From Delphinapterus leucas (lineage: Eukaryota; Chordata; Mammalia; Artiodactyla; Monodontidae): 64,000 bases of DNA. Where the stretch lies: contig NW_022098066.1 in assembly GCF_002288925.2 (NCBI RefSeq), forward strand, positions 81,853,665 through 81,917,664. The letters run 5' to 3'. Numbering within the stretch: the stretch's first letter is position 1; every line of letters begins with the position of its first letter. This document shows, piece by piece, positions 47,139 to 56,910 of the stretch. The translations under genes were made by a program, and so were the position numbers. The notes under the pieces are model-generated. The model did not search any database. It saw nothing but the letters and a program-made list of their open reading frames with translations, and was not told the origin of the DNA.

Positions 47139-50100
47139 GCTAGAGTCTTCATTAGAAGTGTGACTTGGACGTTTCCTCACCCTCTCTGAGCCTCGGTTTC
47201 CTCGCCTGTAAAGTGGAAATCAGAATCCCTATCTCATTGAGACAGCTGTGAAAGGAAATCAGAAAGCTGAAGGTCGTGTGCAAAATAAAAAGCACAAAAT
47301 AAGTGCGGGGTATTTATCCAAACTGTATGTAGCGTGGCGTTTATGTCATGGGCTCATCTGAGGTGATGATGTTACCAGTAGTGCACGGTAGCTCCACTTC
47401 CCGTGGGCTTCAGAGGAGCCAGAGACCCTGATGTTGTCTCTGCAGCCCTTGGCTAGATGGCCGGAATGTTAGTCCCTCGGTGGCTGGCTCATTTTCAGCA
47501 TTGATATCTGCTTTTGATGATATCTAATAAGAGCTCTTTCAGTTAAATCCATCCTTCGGGCCCACCCTAAATTCCTGTTAATAAGCGCCACTATCCTTCT
47601 GATCACTCAAGTGGGAAAAACTCAGGCTGCCTTTGACTCTTCCTCCCAGCCCATCACCAGTAAGAACCAGGACCTGGCAAGGTAAGGTCTGAAAGTTGAA
47701 CCTTTTGTACCTCTCCCCTTCTAGTCTCCCACTCCTGGTTCCCCGGTTCCAGTCTTCCCCATGTGAACTGTGGTTCAGATGGTGTAATTAATCCCTCAAT
47801 CACCTTGCTTTCTCTTATATCCACTAGACTGATCCACGTTATAATACTGCAGCCAGGGTTCGCTTCCTACAGCACAACTCTGTTTACATTTCTCCTTTAA
47901 TTCCAAACCTATACCGGATTCCCCATTCCCTACCGAATTAAATGCAAATTCTCTCCTTAATGAATTTTATAAACTCCCCATGAGTCTCTTTAACAATTTT
48001 GTGTTCCAGGCACTCTTGACCCCTCACTGCTCAAACTCTCTTTTTTAGAATGAGATGGGACGGAAAGAGATGTTTGCTGTTTCCCAAGAAATGCTACACA
48101 TTCTAATTTCTGTGCCCTTGTTTAATTGGTCCTTCCGTGGGATGTTCACCCCTCCCCACTCCTCACTCCCCCCAATCTACCTGTCCTTAAAGACCTGGGT
48201 CATCAGGAATCTTCCAGATCCAGAAAGCCTTCCAGTGACCTGACTTCTGTTCACACAGAGCTCCAGAGCAAGATCAGGCTGACCTTGCTGGAAGGAGACA
48301 TCCTGGATGAGCAGTGCCTGAAGGAAGCCTGCCAGGGTGCCTCGGTGGTCATCCACACCGCCTCTGTCATCGATGTCATGAACGCCGTTCAGCGAGAGAC
48401 CATCATGAATGTCAATGTGAGAGGTACAGGATCCTGGGGAGGAGCTGAAGGGAAGTGGGCAAGTGAGAGTCAGAAGCTGGGATAAGTGAAGAGGAGGCTG
48501 GTAGACACCTGCTGGGTGGGCACCAAGTATTTTTCCTCATCACCACCAACAGAGATTCAAGGCCATCATCCTCCGTATTTCTGATGAGGAAACTAGGGAT
48601 GAGAGGCTAAGGGACTTGTCCAAGGCCCTCTGGGGAGGAGTGAAAGGGCTAGAATTTAAACCCACGCCTGTGTGAGTCCAAAGGCCAGGAAAACCCTTCT
48701 GCTGGTCCAATCAAGTGTTGACTCAGCTCCAACCTCAAACTCTTGCTATCCAACCACCTCCTGTCTCCACTGGGCTGGAACCAGATGCTTCCTTGGTCAT
48801 CATGCTAGCTTTTCTGTGTGGCTCTAAGTTGAGGGTCACCATACAGCCAAGAACTAAGAGCTCTGTGGTATGAGGTACCCCCAAGTCAGTTAGGGGTGAC
48901 GGGCCACAGCTCTGGGCTGGTTTCCTTCGGGCAGGACTTCTGCAAAGGAAGGATAATAAGGGTAAAGAGAATGCCACCCCCCAGAAGGATTCCTCATAAG
49001 AGAACTAGCAAAGCTGGTTCACAGTGGTCTGGCAGTACAGAATTAGCCAGCACTTGTCTTCCTGTAATATTTTCTTAACAAGAATAATTTCCCATTATCC
49101 ATAATACCATCTCTTCAGCTCACTACCAGATCTATTATTGAAGAGTAGCTCCTAGCCAGGTGCCCAAAGTACACCATCTTTAGATCCTCATCCCATAAGT
49201 GCTTGGTGGCTCTTTCTGAACTGTGGCTTTCCAATTTACTTTAAATCTAGACACAGTCACTCAAGGGATTAGCTTAAATCCCTTATTAGCTTGCTGTGTA
49301 GTATCCTCCCTCTGACCCCTGGAGGCCAATCTCTCTAGGACCACAGCACCCCAGAACATCTGCCTTCCACGCCCTGCCCGCCAGAGTTAGTCTACTCAGA
49401 CACTCCTTTTCTAAAGCAACTCATTGTTTTTGCATCTCCAGCCTAAAATTGCACTGTTTCAAAAAAGACCATTTCTAGTTTCAACTTAGCCACACCCCCG
49501 GTCACCCCCATATTGCCAGGAGGGTGCTAAGATTAACCAGTCTTGAGTTTTCGGCCCCCCTCTCATAATTTCTACTCTCCACGGCTCCCAACAACAGGGG
49601 ATTTGAAATCCCTGAGAAGTGTTAGAGGCCTCCATTGACTAAAACTAGCATCACTGACAGGTTTAGAAAATACTTCACAATCATGGCCATTTCTCCCTCT
49701 GCAGGTAAATTAGCTCCGAATTTTCTCTGCTTCTAGATTTAATTTTTTAAAAAGGAGGCTGTCTCTCCTGAAAAGCAAATTGCACAAAGACCTTAAAAAG
49801 GATTTTTTAAAATACCACCCAAAAATGATGCTTTGCCCAGGAAATTGCTTCCTTCTTGTAAGGGAGGCGCTCTGGGTGACCTCCATGAGCTAAAATTCTA
49901 CCCAGATAAAGGGATTCTGCAAGATCCTCCCATGATAGATATTACCAGCAGAGGGTGCACTCCTTTCTGCTTCGTCCTCTGGCTCGACACACAAGGCCAG
50001 TGCTAGCTCCAGAAAGCTAAGCACAAGGAAGCTTTGCCACCCCGACTTTTCATACCTGGGCTAACAAGCCACAGCCACAATTAGCAGTGACCTTTGTAGG

Positions 50101-50278
50101 AAACACACAATCAGAAACAGAGTCTGGATCTCCAGCTTCTCCCCAGAACCCACCAATCATTTGCTCAATGACTCAAAAGAAAGTCCTTGTGACAAGTTTT
50201 TATTGGTCTTCAAAGAAAAAAAGGAGAAAAATACGAACAATTCAATGTGTACTTAAGAGTATATATTACCTATATACA

Positions 50279-50315
<37 letters not shown>

Positions 50316-51569
50316 TGTGAATCCTTCAGCTGTCCTCTTTTGCCTAAGGACCAGAGCTGTCCTTATTCTAAGAGTATGGCCTCCTAATTTTTTAAGTTAA
50401 AATACCCTATCTTTAATGAGGTGGTAGAGATGATAAATGATCATTTTAAAATCTCTTTACTCCGCAAAATATAAAGTGGCAACTCGTTGTCCTTTTCTGA
50501 AATTAGAAGTACGTATACTGGTCCATGAAATCCAAAAGCCTAGAAGTGCTGGCTCTCCAGAATCCAAATCTTGGCCTCTTTTCATTTCTGCTTTCGTCCT
50601 GTGGCTTTAGCATAATCTGATCTCAGCCAGAAACACACAAGGATGCACTCCTCATGTGCAATAGCCACCTTCCTTGAGGGTTAGGGGCAGACATGGTCCA
50701 TGGCATGGCTGGCTCTGGACTATTTCCCGACACTGACGGTGTGCTCCCCGTGGGCAGGTACCCAGCTCCTCTTGGAGACCTGTGTCCAGGCTAGTGTACC
50801 AGTCTTCATCCATACCAGCACCATAGAGGTGGCTGGGCCCAACTCCTACAGGGAGATCATCCAGGACGGCCACGAAGAAGAGCATCTTGAAACAGCATGG
50901 TCCTCTCCATACCCATACAGCAAAAAGCTTGCCGAGAAGGCTGTGCTGGGAGCTAATGGGTGGGCTCTTAAAAATGGCGGCACCTTGTACACTTGTGCCT
51001 TAAGGCCCATGTACATCTATGGGGAGGGGAGCCCATTACTTTTTGCCCACGTGGACAGTGCCCTGAAGAACAATGGAATCCTGTCAAATCACTGCAAGTT
51101 CTCCAGAGTCAACCCAGTCTATGTTGGCAACGTGGCCTGGGCCCACATTCTGGCCTTGAGGGCCCTGCGGGACCCCCAAAAGGCCCCAAGCATCCAAGGA
51201 CAGTTCTACTACATCTCAGACGGGACACCTCACCAAAGCTATGATGACCTCAATTACACTTTGGGCAAAGAATGGGGCCTCTGCCTGGATTCCGGGATGA
51301 GCCTCCCGGTTTCTCTGAAGTATTGGCTTGCCTTCCTGCTGGAGATAGTGAGCTTCTTGCTCAGTCCAATTTACAAATATCGACCCCCCTTCAACTGCCA
51401 CCTGGTAACCCTGTCAAATAGTGTGTTCACCTTCTCCTATAAGAAAGCTCAGCGAGAGCTGGGGTATGAGCCCCTCTTCACCTGGGAGGAAGCCAAGCAG
51501 AAAACCAAGGAGTGGGTCGGCTCCCTGGTGAAACAGCACAAGGAGACCCTGAAAACAAAGACTCACTGA
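44415..51569 (+). CDS. HSD3B: 3-beta-hydroxysteroid dehydrogenase / delta5-4 isomerase, full coding span
   Basis: Exons 44415-44559, 48259-48423 and 50758-51569 join to 1122 nt, exactly 373 residues as in human HSD3B1. The enzyme uses NAD+ to oxidise 3-beta-hydroxy-delta5 steroids (pregnenolone, 17-hydroxypregnenolone, DHEA) and shifts the double bond to delta4, an obligatory step to progesterone, androgens and corticosteroids. It is an SDR-family membrane protein of ER and mitochondria. Seen: Rossmann motif VTGGGGFLG (8-16), Asp36 after the second strand (NAD preference), [13 protein letters not shown] (122-134), catalytic Tyr155-x-x-x-Lys159 in YPYSKK, and a hydrophobic segment at about 283-306 ([17 protein letters not shown]). 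Residue 157 is Tyr, as in human type 2 (His in type 1). Residue 259 is Gly where human has Asp. The human type 1/type 2 pair arose within primates, so the paralogue number cannot be assigned. The frame is intact. Confidence 0.96.
45033..45068. repeat. (GT)n(GA)n compound microsatellite
   Basis: Ten GT units followed by eight GA units. Confidence 0.95.
45310..45482 (-). mobile_element. MIR SINE, antisense
   Basis: Antisense MIR: 'aataaccctgtgaggaagg', 'atgaggaaattgaggtcc', 'aagtgacttgctacc', 'gcagagcttagactagaac'. Confidence 0.75.
45935..46545 (-). mobile_element. MIR SINE, antisense, split by an LTR insertion
   Basis: Left part 45935-46085 ('gtgccaggcactgcgctaag', 'catgtgtcaactcatttg', 'aaagatgagaatacaag') and right part about 46432-46545 ('actcgttcaaggtccccc', 'gatttgaacccaggcgg', 'gtgctcttaaccactag') form one MIR interrupted by the element at 46090-46430. 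Confidence 0.85.
46090..46430 (-). mobile_element. Probable MaLR-type solo LTR inserted in a MIR
   Basis: Old LTR-like sequence: 'attcaggctgctgcaacaaa', 'ccacaggctgggtagctta', 'cacagttctggagtctgg', 'ccctcatgacctaatcacc'. It is similar in plan to ERVL-MaLR LTRs read in reverse; exact family unconfirmed. No internal viral region is present. Confidence 0.6.
47108..47135 (+). repeat. Poly(G) run of 28 bases
   Basis: 28 consecutive G on the + strand, preceded by GCGGGGT. G-quadruplex-capable and prone to sequencing length errors. Confidence 0.9.
47150..47330 (+). mobile_element. MIR SINE
   Basis: Sense MIR: 'gaagtgtgacttggacg', 'tctctgagcctcggtttcc', 'gcctgtaaagtggaaatc'. Confidence 0.75.
48259..48423 (+). 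CDS. HSD3B: HSD3B exon 3 (residues 49-104)
   Basis: 165 bases, the size I recall for the human exon. Encodes [25 protein letters not shown] through TIMNVNVRG, phases 1 and 1, with acceptor CACACAG and donor GTACAG. Contains the IHTAS strand of the Rossmann fold. Confidence 0.97.
48535..48670 (-). mobile_element. MIR SINE, antisense
   Basis: Antisense MIR: 'tgatgaggaaactagggatg', 'gggacttgtccaaggcc', 'tagaatttaaacccacgcc'. Confidence 0.7.
50283..50314. repeat. (GT)n microsatellite
   Basis: About 16 GT units in intron 3 of HSD3B. Confidence 0.95.
50758..51569 (+). CDS. HSD3B: HSD3B exon 4 (residues 104-373, stop)
   Basis: Acceptor TGGGCAG ends at 50757. Encodes [21 protein letters not shown] to [10 protein letters not shown] and TGA. 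Includes the catalytic Tyr155/Lys159, the conserved [11 protein letters not shown], the [13 protein letters not shown] stretch, the isomerase-region [14 protein letters not shown], and the membrane-associated segment. Confidence 0.97.
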
Positions 51570-51990
51570 TCTGGGGGGTGACAACGATGTGGATGTGGGT
51601 ATAGTTAGGAGATGTCTGTCACGCTCTCCCCTTCCGGCTTCATACGGCAAACAACACGGACACAAGCCCGGGTCCTCCTGCTTCCCTTTTATAAGATGAT
51701 CATGTTACTGTCTTCCTCCCTCCACCAGAAACCTTTCCCTGTCACTGGCCCAACGGGAAGCTTTCTGCCCGACCCTCCCTCCAGGGGACGCGGCCAGACA
51801 AGGTGATTTGCTGCAGCTGCTGGTGTCACCGTCTCAGTTGCCGATTCTGAGCTATTTGGGCTTCTTTTAACTTAGAGTTTTGCCTGTTAGTTCCATTTCC
51901 TTTGTTAAATGCAAAAGCCTTTCTTTTCTTTTAAAAGTTCATATTCCTTCACACAGCTCAATGAACGTAATAAACGTTTTAATGACTAAT
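51570..51990 (+). other. HSD3B: HSD3B 3' UTR with poly(A) signal
   Basis: Canonical AATAAA at 51969-51974, followed by a GT-rich stretch (GTTGTGCTTTACGTG at about 52000-52014), gives an exon 4 of about 1.23 kb, similar to the human gene. Confidence 0.75.
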
Positions 51991-52114
51991 CTGGAGGAAG
52001 TTGTGCTTTACGTGATTGCATGCCTTTTTATTCCCCACCCCGCCCAATCACCATCTCCTATTTAGAAAAGTAGCTCGGGACTGGGGTGGGCAGAAGTGTC
52101 GGGAGGGGGAACCT

Positions 52115-52310
52115 AGGATTGACTAAGCACTTACTACGTTTCAGGCATGTATTAGATGACTGACATATATCACTTATTTAACCCTCACCAGAAACCTACG
52201 AGGTAGGGATGACTATTCCTTTTGATGAATAAGGAAACTCGTTCACAGTCACACTAACTGCTATGAGACCGGGACGTTTAATCCAGATGGACTGACTTGA
52301 AAGCCCTTAT
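52115..52310 (-). mobile_element. MIR SINE, antisense
   Basis: Antisense MIR: 'taagcacttactacgtttc', 'aaccctcaccagaaacctac', 'gaataaggaaactcg'. Confidence 0.7.
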
Positions 52311-54727
52311 CCGTCCGCTGAATTGTGTAGCCTGAACTGCTCCAAATCTACAGCAAAACGGGGACGGGGTGGTGGATGGTTTGTCGGGGGTGCAGCAGAG
52401 CACTGGACATGGGGTACTGATCCTTGGGAGAGCCTAGCTCCCTTGGGTCACCTATTTCTTGCCTGGTCCTGTGCAGGAGACACCCTAGGACCGAGGACAG
52501 CCCCTTGGGGGAATCTGGGAGGTTTTCATACCCTTATCAGCTGGGAGGAGAGGGAGAAGCAGAGGTGCAGCCAGCCTCCACTGCCAATGCCAGTGTCCTT
52601 GAAGGTCCCTAGAAAACACTTGGATATATGTGTGTTGGTGACTCTGGCAACTCATAAGCCTATATTCCAACCTTTCAAATCACACAGTGAAGCCGCACCA
52701 CGGCTTCCTAGGAAAGTCAAGGGGACAGATGCAAACTCTCCTTCACACTGCTTGCTCTCTTCCCTCACCTTCTTAGCCTCTTTCCCCTCCCTCCATCTTC
52801 CCCTAATCACTGGCCTTCTCACCCTTCTCAATGCCCCTAAGGAAGGGAGGCCAATCGAGACACGTTTGGGGACTTAAATGAGGACACATTCGTTAAGTGA
52901 CTGGAGGACCCACAGTCAAAAGAAACACTGCCAGGCCAACAAGGACCACGTGACCTGAAGCAGGTGAGGGGGTGGCGTGGGGCTCAGTGCCAGGAGTGGG
53001 GAGCTCTCTCCTTCTAGACCAGGGTGTTGCCTATCTTTATGAACCACGGACACAACAAGAGTCGCGACCAGCACCCAGATGGCCTCTTTGCTCCCCAGGG
53101 AATTGGCGGACTGTGGATTCGGTTGAATTTGATTGCCACAGAGGAGCTAGTGTAGGCATTCACTCTTAAGGAGAAAGGGGAAAAACACTCTGGCCCAAAC
53201 GAACAGGTTTCCATCACCGTCAAAACCCCAAGAGACAGAGGATCTGGCACCCAGGGATCAGGGTGGAGCGGCCGCAGGGGGTGAGACAAGGGGACAGAAG
53301 AAACACTCCCGTCCTGCCTTCCTCCAGCTCACAGAACACGAAAGGCACCATCCGCCAACCCGGTAAGGGGTGCACACCCGCATGTTTATACCGACAGGGA
53401 AGGAAGGAAAGGAGGCTGGTGGAGTCTGGGACAAAGTCCCCTCCGTCCGTTTTTTAGCCCAGGGAAATCCCACAGCTATAAACCCGCCAGGGCTGTTCTC
53501 CCAGGGAAGGGAAGTGGCATTGTCACCAGAGGGCAAGCGGGGGTTGGTGTGAGCGGAGAAAGAGGAGAGGGGATCTGGCCGGCTGTTGGTCTCAGCTGAA
53601 TAAGCATAAAGACCTGGGAAGCTTTTGGCCACCGAAGCCCCATCCTTACTGGCACCGGGCTCAGGATGGACCGCGCGGGGCGGTCCGAGCTCGTGCACAG
53701 CGGCCCGAGGTGCAATGCAGGGAAGCACCGCACGGGGGCAGCAGAGGCCCGGAGGGAAGAAGGAAGCCCCCGCCCCCGCACCCCCCCACCCCCACCCCGC
53801 CACACACACCTGGGGGACTGCTGAGAGTACAGGTGAATGAGTGAAGGAAAGCGCAGGCCAGTGCTCAGCCACTAGGTTAAGGACTGTGTATACTGACTCT
53901 GGAAAAAGGAGCTGAGCTGAAGTTACTGGGAAAAACCTCAAGGAGCAGGTGGGACCTCAGCTCGGCCTTGGAGGAGGGATGGGCCTTGGGTAGGAGAGTG
54001 AGGTGGTCGGGGGTGGGGGTGGGGGGGTGAGGGAGTAGTGTGAAGCCGGGACAGGGGAGGACAGAGGAGGGAAGAGACGGGGCAGGCCTGCCAGGTGAGA
54101 AGGGTTTGCCCAGGGGAGATTAGGCAGCTGAGGCTGCCAGACTTAGCTTAGACTTCAACGGACTTGAGGAAGCAGGCCTCAGAGGGCCGAGGTGGAGCTC
54201 GCAGCTGGGTGGCTGGCCTGGGGAAGGACCCGCAGAAAAGTGGCAGGGGGCCTGAAGCAGCAGCGGGAGGAAGGCCAGACAGAGCCAGCTGTGGTAGAAA
54301 CCCCGGGGTGACTACAAAATTCTCAGTTACTTTATTAACAAACAGATCGAGACCAATGACAGAAACCAACCTCACGATTTCTCCTCTCATAAGAAAACCC
54401 AAATATCCAAGAAAGAGACAAAATCTGGGAGCTCTGGGATTGGGACCTGCCTTCTCCCTGAGGACCTGAATGCTTCTAGGCAGCCTGACCCACCCCAAAA
54501 TGGATGAAGCAGTTTAAGTCTGTATCACACTTCACGTGTATTCTTGCTTTTTCTCCTGCAGAAATTTCAGTGTGTTTAATTCCAAGGTGCTAACCTGGAT
54601 CCTGCCGGAATGGACTGTAATATATGATATATACACTTATTACCTTATTAAAATCCAAAAGAAATCTGAATTCCAAAAGACATCTAGCCCCAAGGGTTTT
54701 GGATAAAAGACTGTGGAATTTTAGCAG

Positions 54728-54900
54728 CAGAATTATGAGCCAGGTATTGCTCTAAATACTTTATATAATAATGCTCAATCCACACTCAAAACTAGGTACG
54801 CTTCTTATCCTAGTCTGACATATGAGCAAATGGAGGCACAGAGAGGTCCATAACCTGCTCAAGGTCATCCAGCGAGTTAGTGGCTCAGTTCCAGTAATAA
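54728..54900 (-). mobile_element. MIR SINE, antisense
   Basis: Antisense MIR: 'gccaggtattgctctaaat', 'aaatggaggcacagagagg', 'ctgctcaaggtcatccagc'. Confidence 0.75.
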
Positions 54901-56617
54901 AAAAGCTTTTTGACTTCAAAGATTTTACATGAAGATGGCAAACGCACATGCCTGCAGGAGCCAGGCGCCATGTATAAGTGAGGCGGCCTAAGCTAAGAGG
55001 CTTTAGGGAGTGGTGGGGAGTGTGGTGTGCTGGAGAGCACATACTTCGCGTCAGGGAGATGGCAGCTGCAGAGTCCCTGCTGACTCATGTGGGAATATAC
55101 CCCAAGTTACCAGATCTTCTGACTCTTTGAGGAAAGCAAAGCTTCCTAATTTTTATGTGAAATCTTTTGATTTCTAAATACTGTCAACTAATTCTAAATT
55201 TTAAAAAGTGTGAAAACCAGCTCCAGGAATGGGATGGTGTGGGCTAGCACTCAGATTGCATGTGTAATAGTTTATTTCTTAAAAAATGGGTGGCAAGGTA
55301 TCTGAGGCAATCTGTTCATTCTTGGTGATAGGTCCCAAGTACACATGATATTATATTCTGTACTTTTCTGTATGTTTGGTATAGGCTATAATTTTTTTAA
55401 GACATTGATTTTGATTTAAAAAAAAAAGAGTTCAAACTAACAAAACACATCTGCAGGCTGGACTGACACCTAAGCCTTCCAGTTTTCCTTCTCTGCTCCC
55501 AGTCTAGTGGGAGCAATAAAATATAAGGCATGGTAAGTTCTGTACACAGTAAAATGTACCAAGTGCTCTTAGAAAGGTGAAGTGCTTCTGGAGGGTCCCA
55601 TCTGGGTAAGGGACTCAATAGAGCCCTTGCACTGGGGCTGGATATTGACAGATGGGTAGGATTTCAATGGGCAGATATGTGGGGAAATATATTCCAGGCA
55701 GAGGCGATGGAGTCGGGAAAGACACAGGGGTGGGAAAGGGGAGTCATTCCAGGCAACTATGAGACCAGTATGGACAGACCAGGGAACACAGGTGTAGGAG
55801 AGAATGGAAGATACACCTGGAAAAACATGATGGGAAAAGACCAGGGTCACCTTGGGTCATCTCTGGGAGACATTCTGCCTTCTGCCTTCTTCCCCCTTCC
55901 AAAGACCATTTGACATTTAACTATGTCACATGTAACATGCCTCACCTTCTCTGGAAAATTACTCTTTAAGAATAAGGAGCATGTCTCCATGTCCCCTGCC
56001 CCCAGCGACAAATATTGGTAGTCAGGCTACAGAACTTAGAGATTATTCACTATGCAATGGGAAACCACTGAAGATTCTCATTTGGCTGTCCCTGGAAGGT
56101 TACTTTGGCAGCAATGTGTAGGATGGATTGGAAAAGATTAAGAGGATTCTTCAAGGATCTAGGCAAGAAATAAAGGCTTGATTTATGTAGTGTTAACAAA
56201 GAGGACACGGGGCAGCTGAGGCCAGCCTGAGGCAGAATGGACACTACTTCAGGCAATGCCTGAGTGTGACCACAGCACCCCACATACCCCATGGAGCCAC
56301 TTTCTGAAGCCAGAAACCTGGATGTCCTTCCCCTACTCTCTCTATCATTCAGTCCTATCAATTTCACCTCCAAAACGCCTCCCGAATGTGTCCTCTCCTT
56401 CCCTGGTAACACAGCCTGGTTGAGGTCCTCATCACCTCTTGCCTTGCCTCCCTGCCTCAGAGGGTCACCCATGAAATTCATTCTCAGCAGTGTTGCCAGA
56501 GTTGTCCATCCAACATAACATCTGACCATGTCACTCTCTTCCATAAAACCATTCAGTGGAGCCCCAGGACACTTCGGATAACCCTGAGTGTCTTAGGACA
56601 ACATGTAAAGCTTCTCA

Positions 56618-56899
56618 ACAGACTGGCAGTTGCCAAGGGGGAAGGGAGAGAGGGAGGGAGGGAGTGGGAAGTTGGGGTTAGCAGATGTAAGCTTTTATAT
56701 AGAGAAGGGATAAACAACAAGGTCCTACTGTATAGCACAGAGAACTAGATTCAATATCCCGTCATAAACCATAACAGAAAAGAATATTTAAAAGATGAAT
56801 GTAATATATATATATATGTTTGTGTATAACTGAATCACTTTGCTGTACAGCAGTGATTAACACAACATTGTAAATCAACTATACTTCAGTTTAAAAATA
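56618..56899 (+). mobile_element. 5'-truncated L1, 3' UTR only
   Basis: Artiodactyl-type L1 3' UTR ('ggtcctactgtatagcacag', 'ctgaatcactttgctgtac', 'cattgtaaatcaactatac') with an (AT)n stretch and a short A-rich tail. Near-perfect target duplication: AAAGCTTCTCA (56607-56617) and AAAGCTTCCCA (56900-56910). Confidence 0.9.
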
Positions 56900-56910
56900 A
56901 AAGCTTCCCA

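Larger units (their letters stand above)
44560..48258 (+). other. HSD3B: HSD3B intron 2 (3.7 kb)
   Basis: Similar in size to the human intron. Holds the GT/GA microsatellite (45033-45068), MIR copies, an LTR inserted in a MIR, and the poly(G) tract at 47108-47135. No further exon recognised. Confidence 0.7.
48424..50757 (+). other. HSD3B: HSD3B intron 3 (2.3 kb)
   Basis: Holds an antisense MIR at about 48535-48670 and a (GT)n microsatellite at 50283-50314. The rest appears unique, with no exon. Confidence 0.7.
51991..56617. other. Intergenic stretch downstream of HSD3B
   Basis: No gene recognised. Contains two antisense MIRs and a GC-rich patch near 53640-53810 with CpG dinucleotides and a C-rich tract. 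A 227-codon minus-strand frame over this patch (53258-53941) has no recognisable domain and probably reflects base composition. Confidence 0.5.

Noticed and set aside
53258..53941. 227-codon minus-strand frame as a gene
   Set aside because: No recognisable domain, no splice context or poly(A) signal, and GC-rich composition that favours chance open frames.
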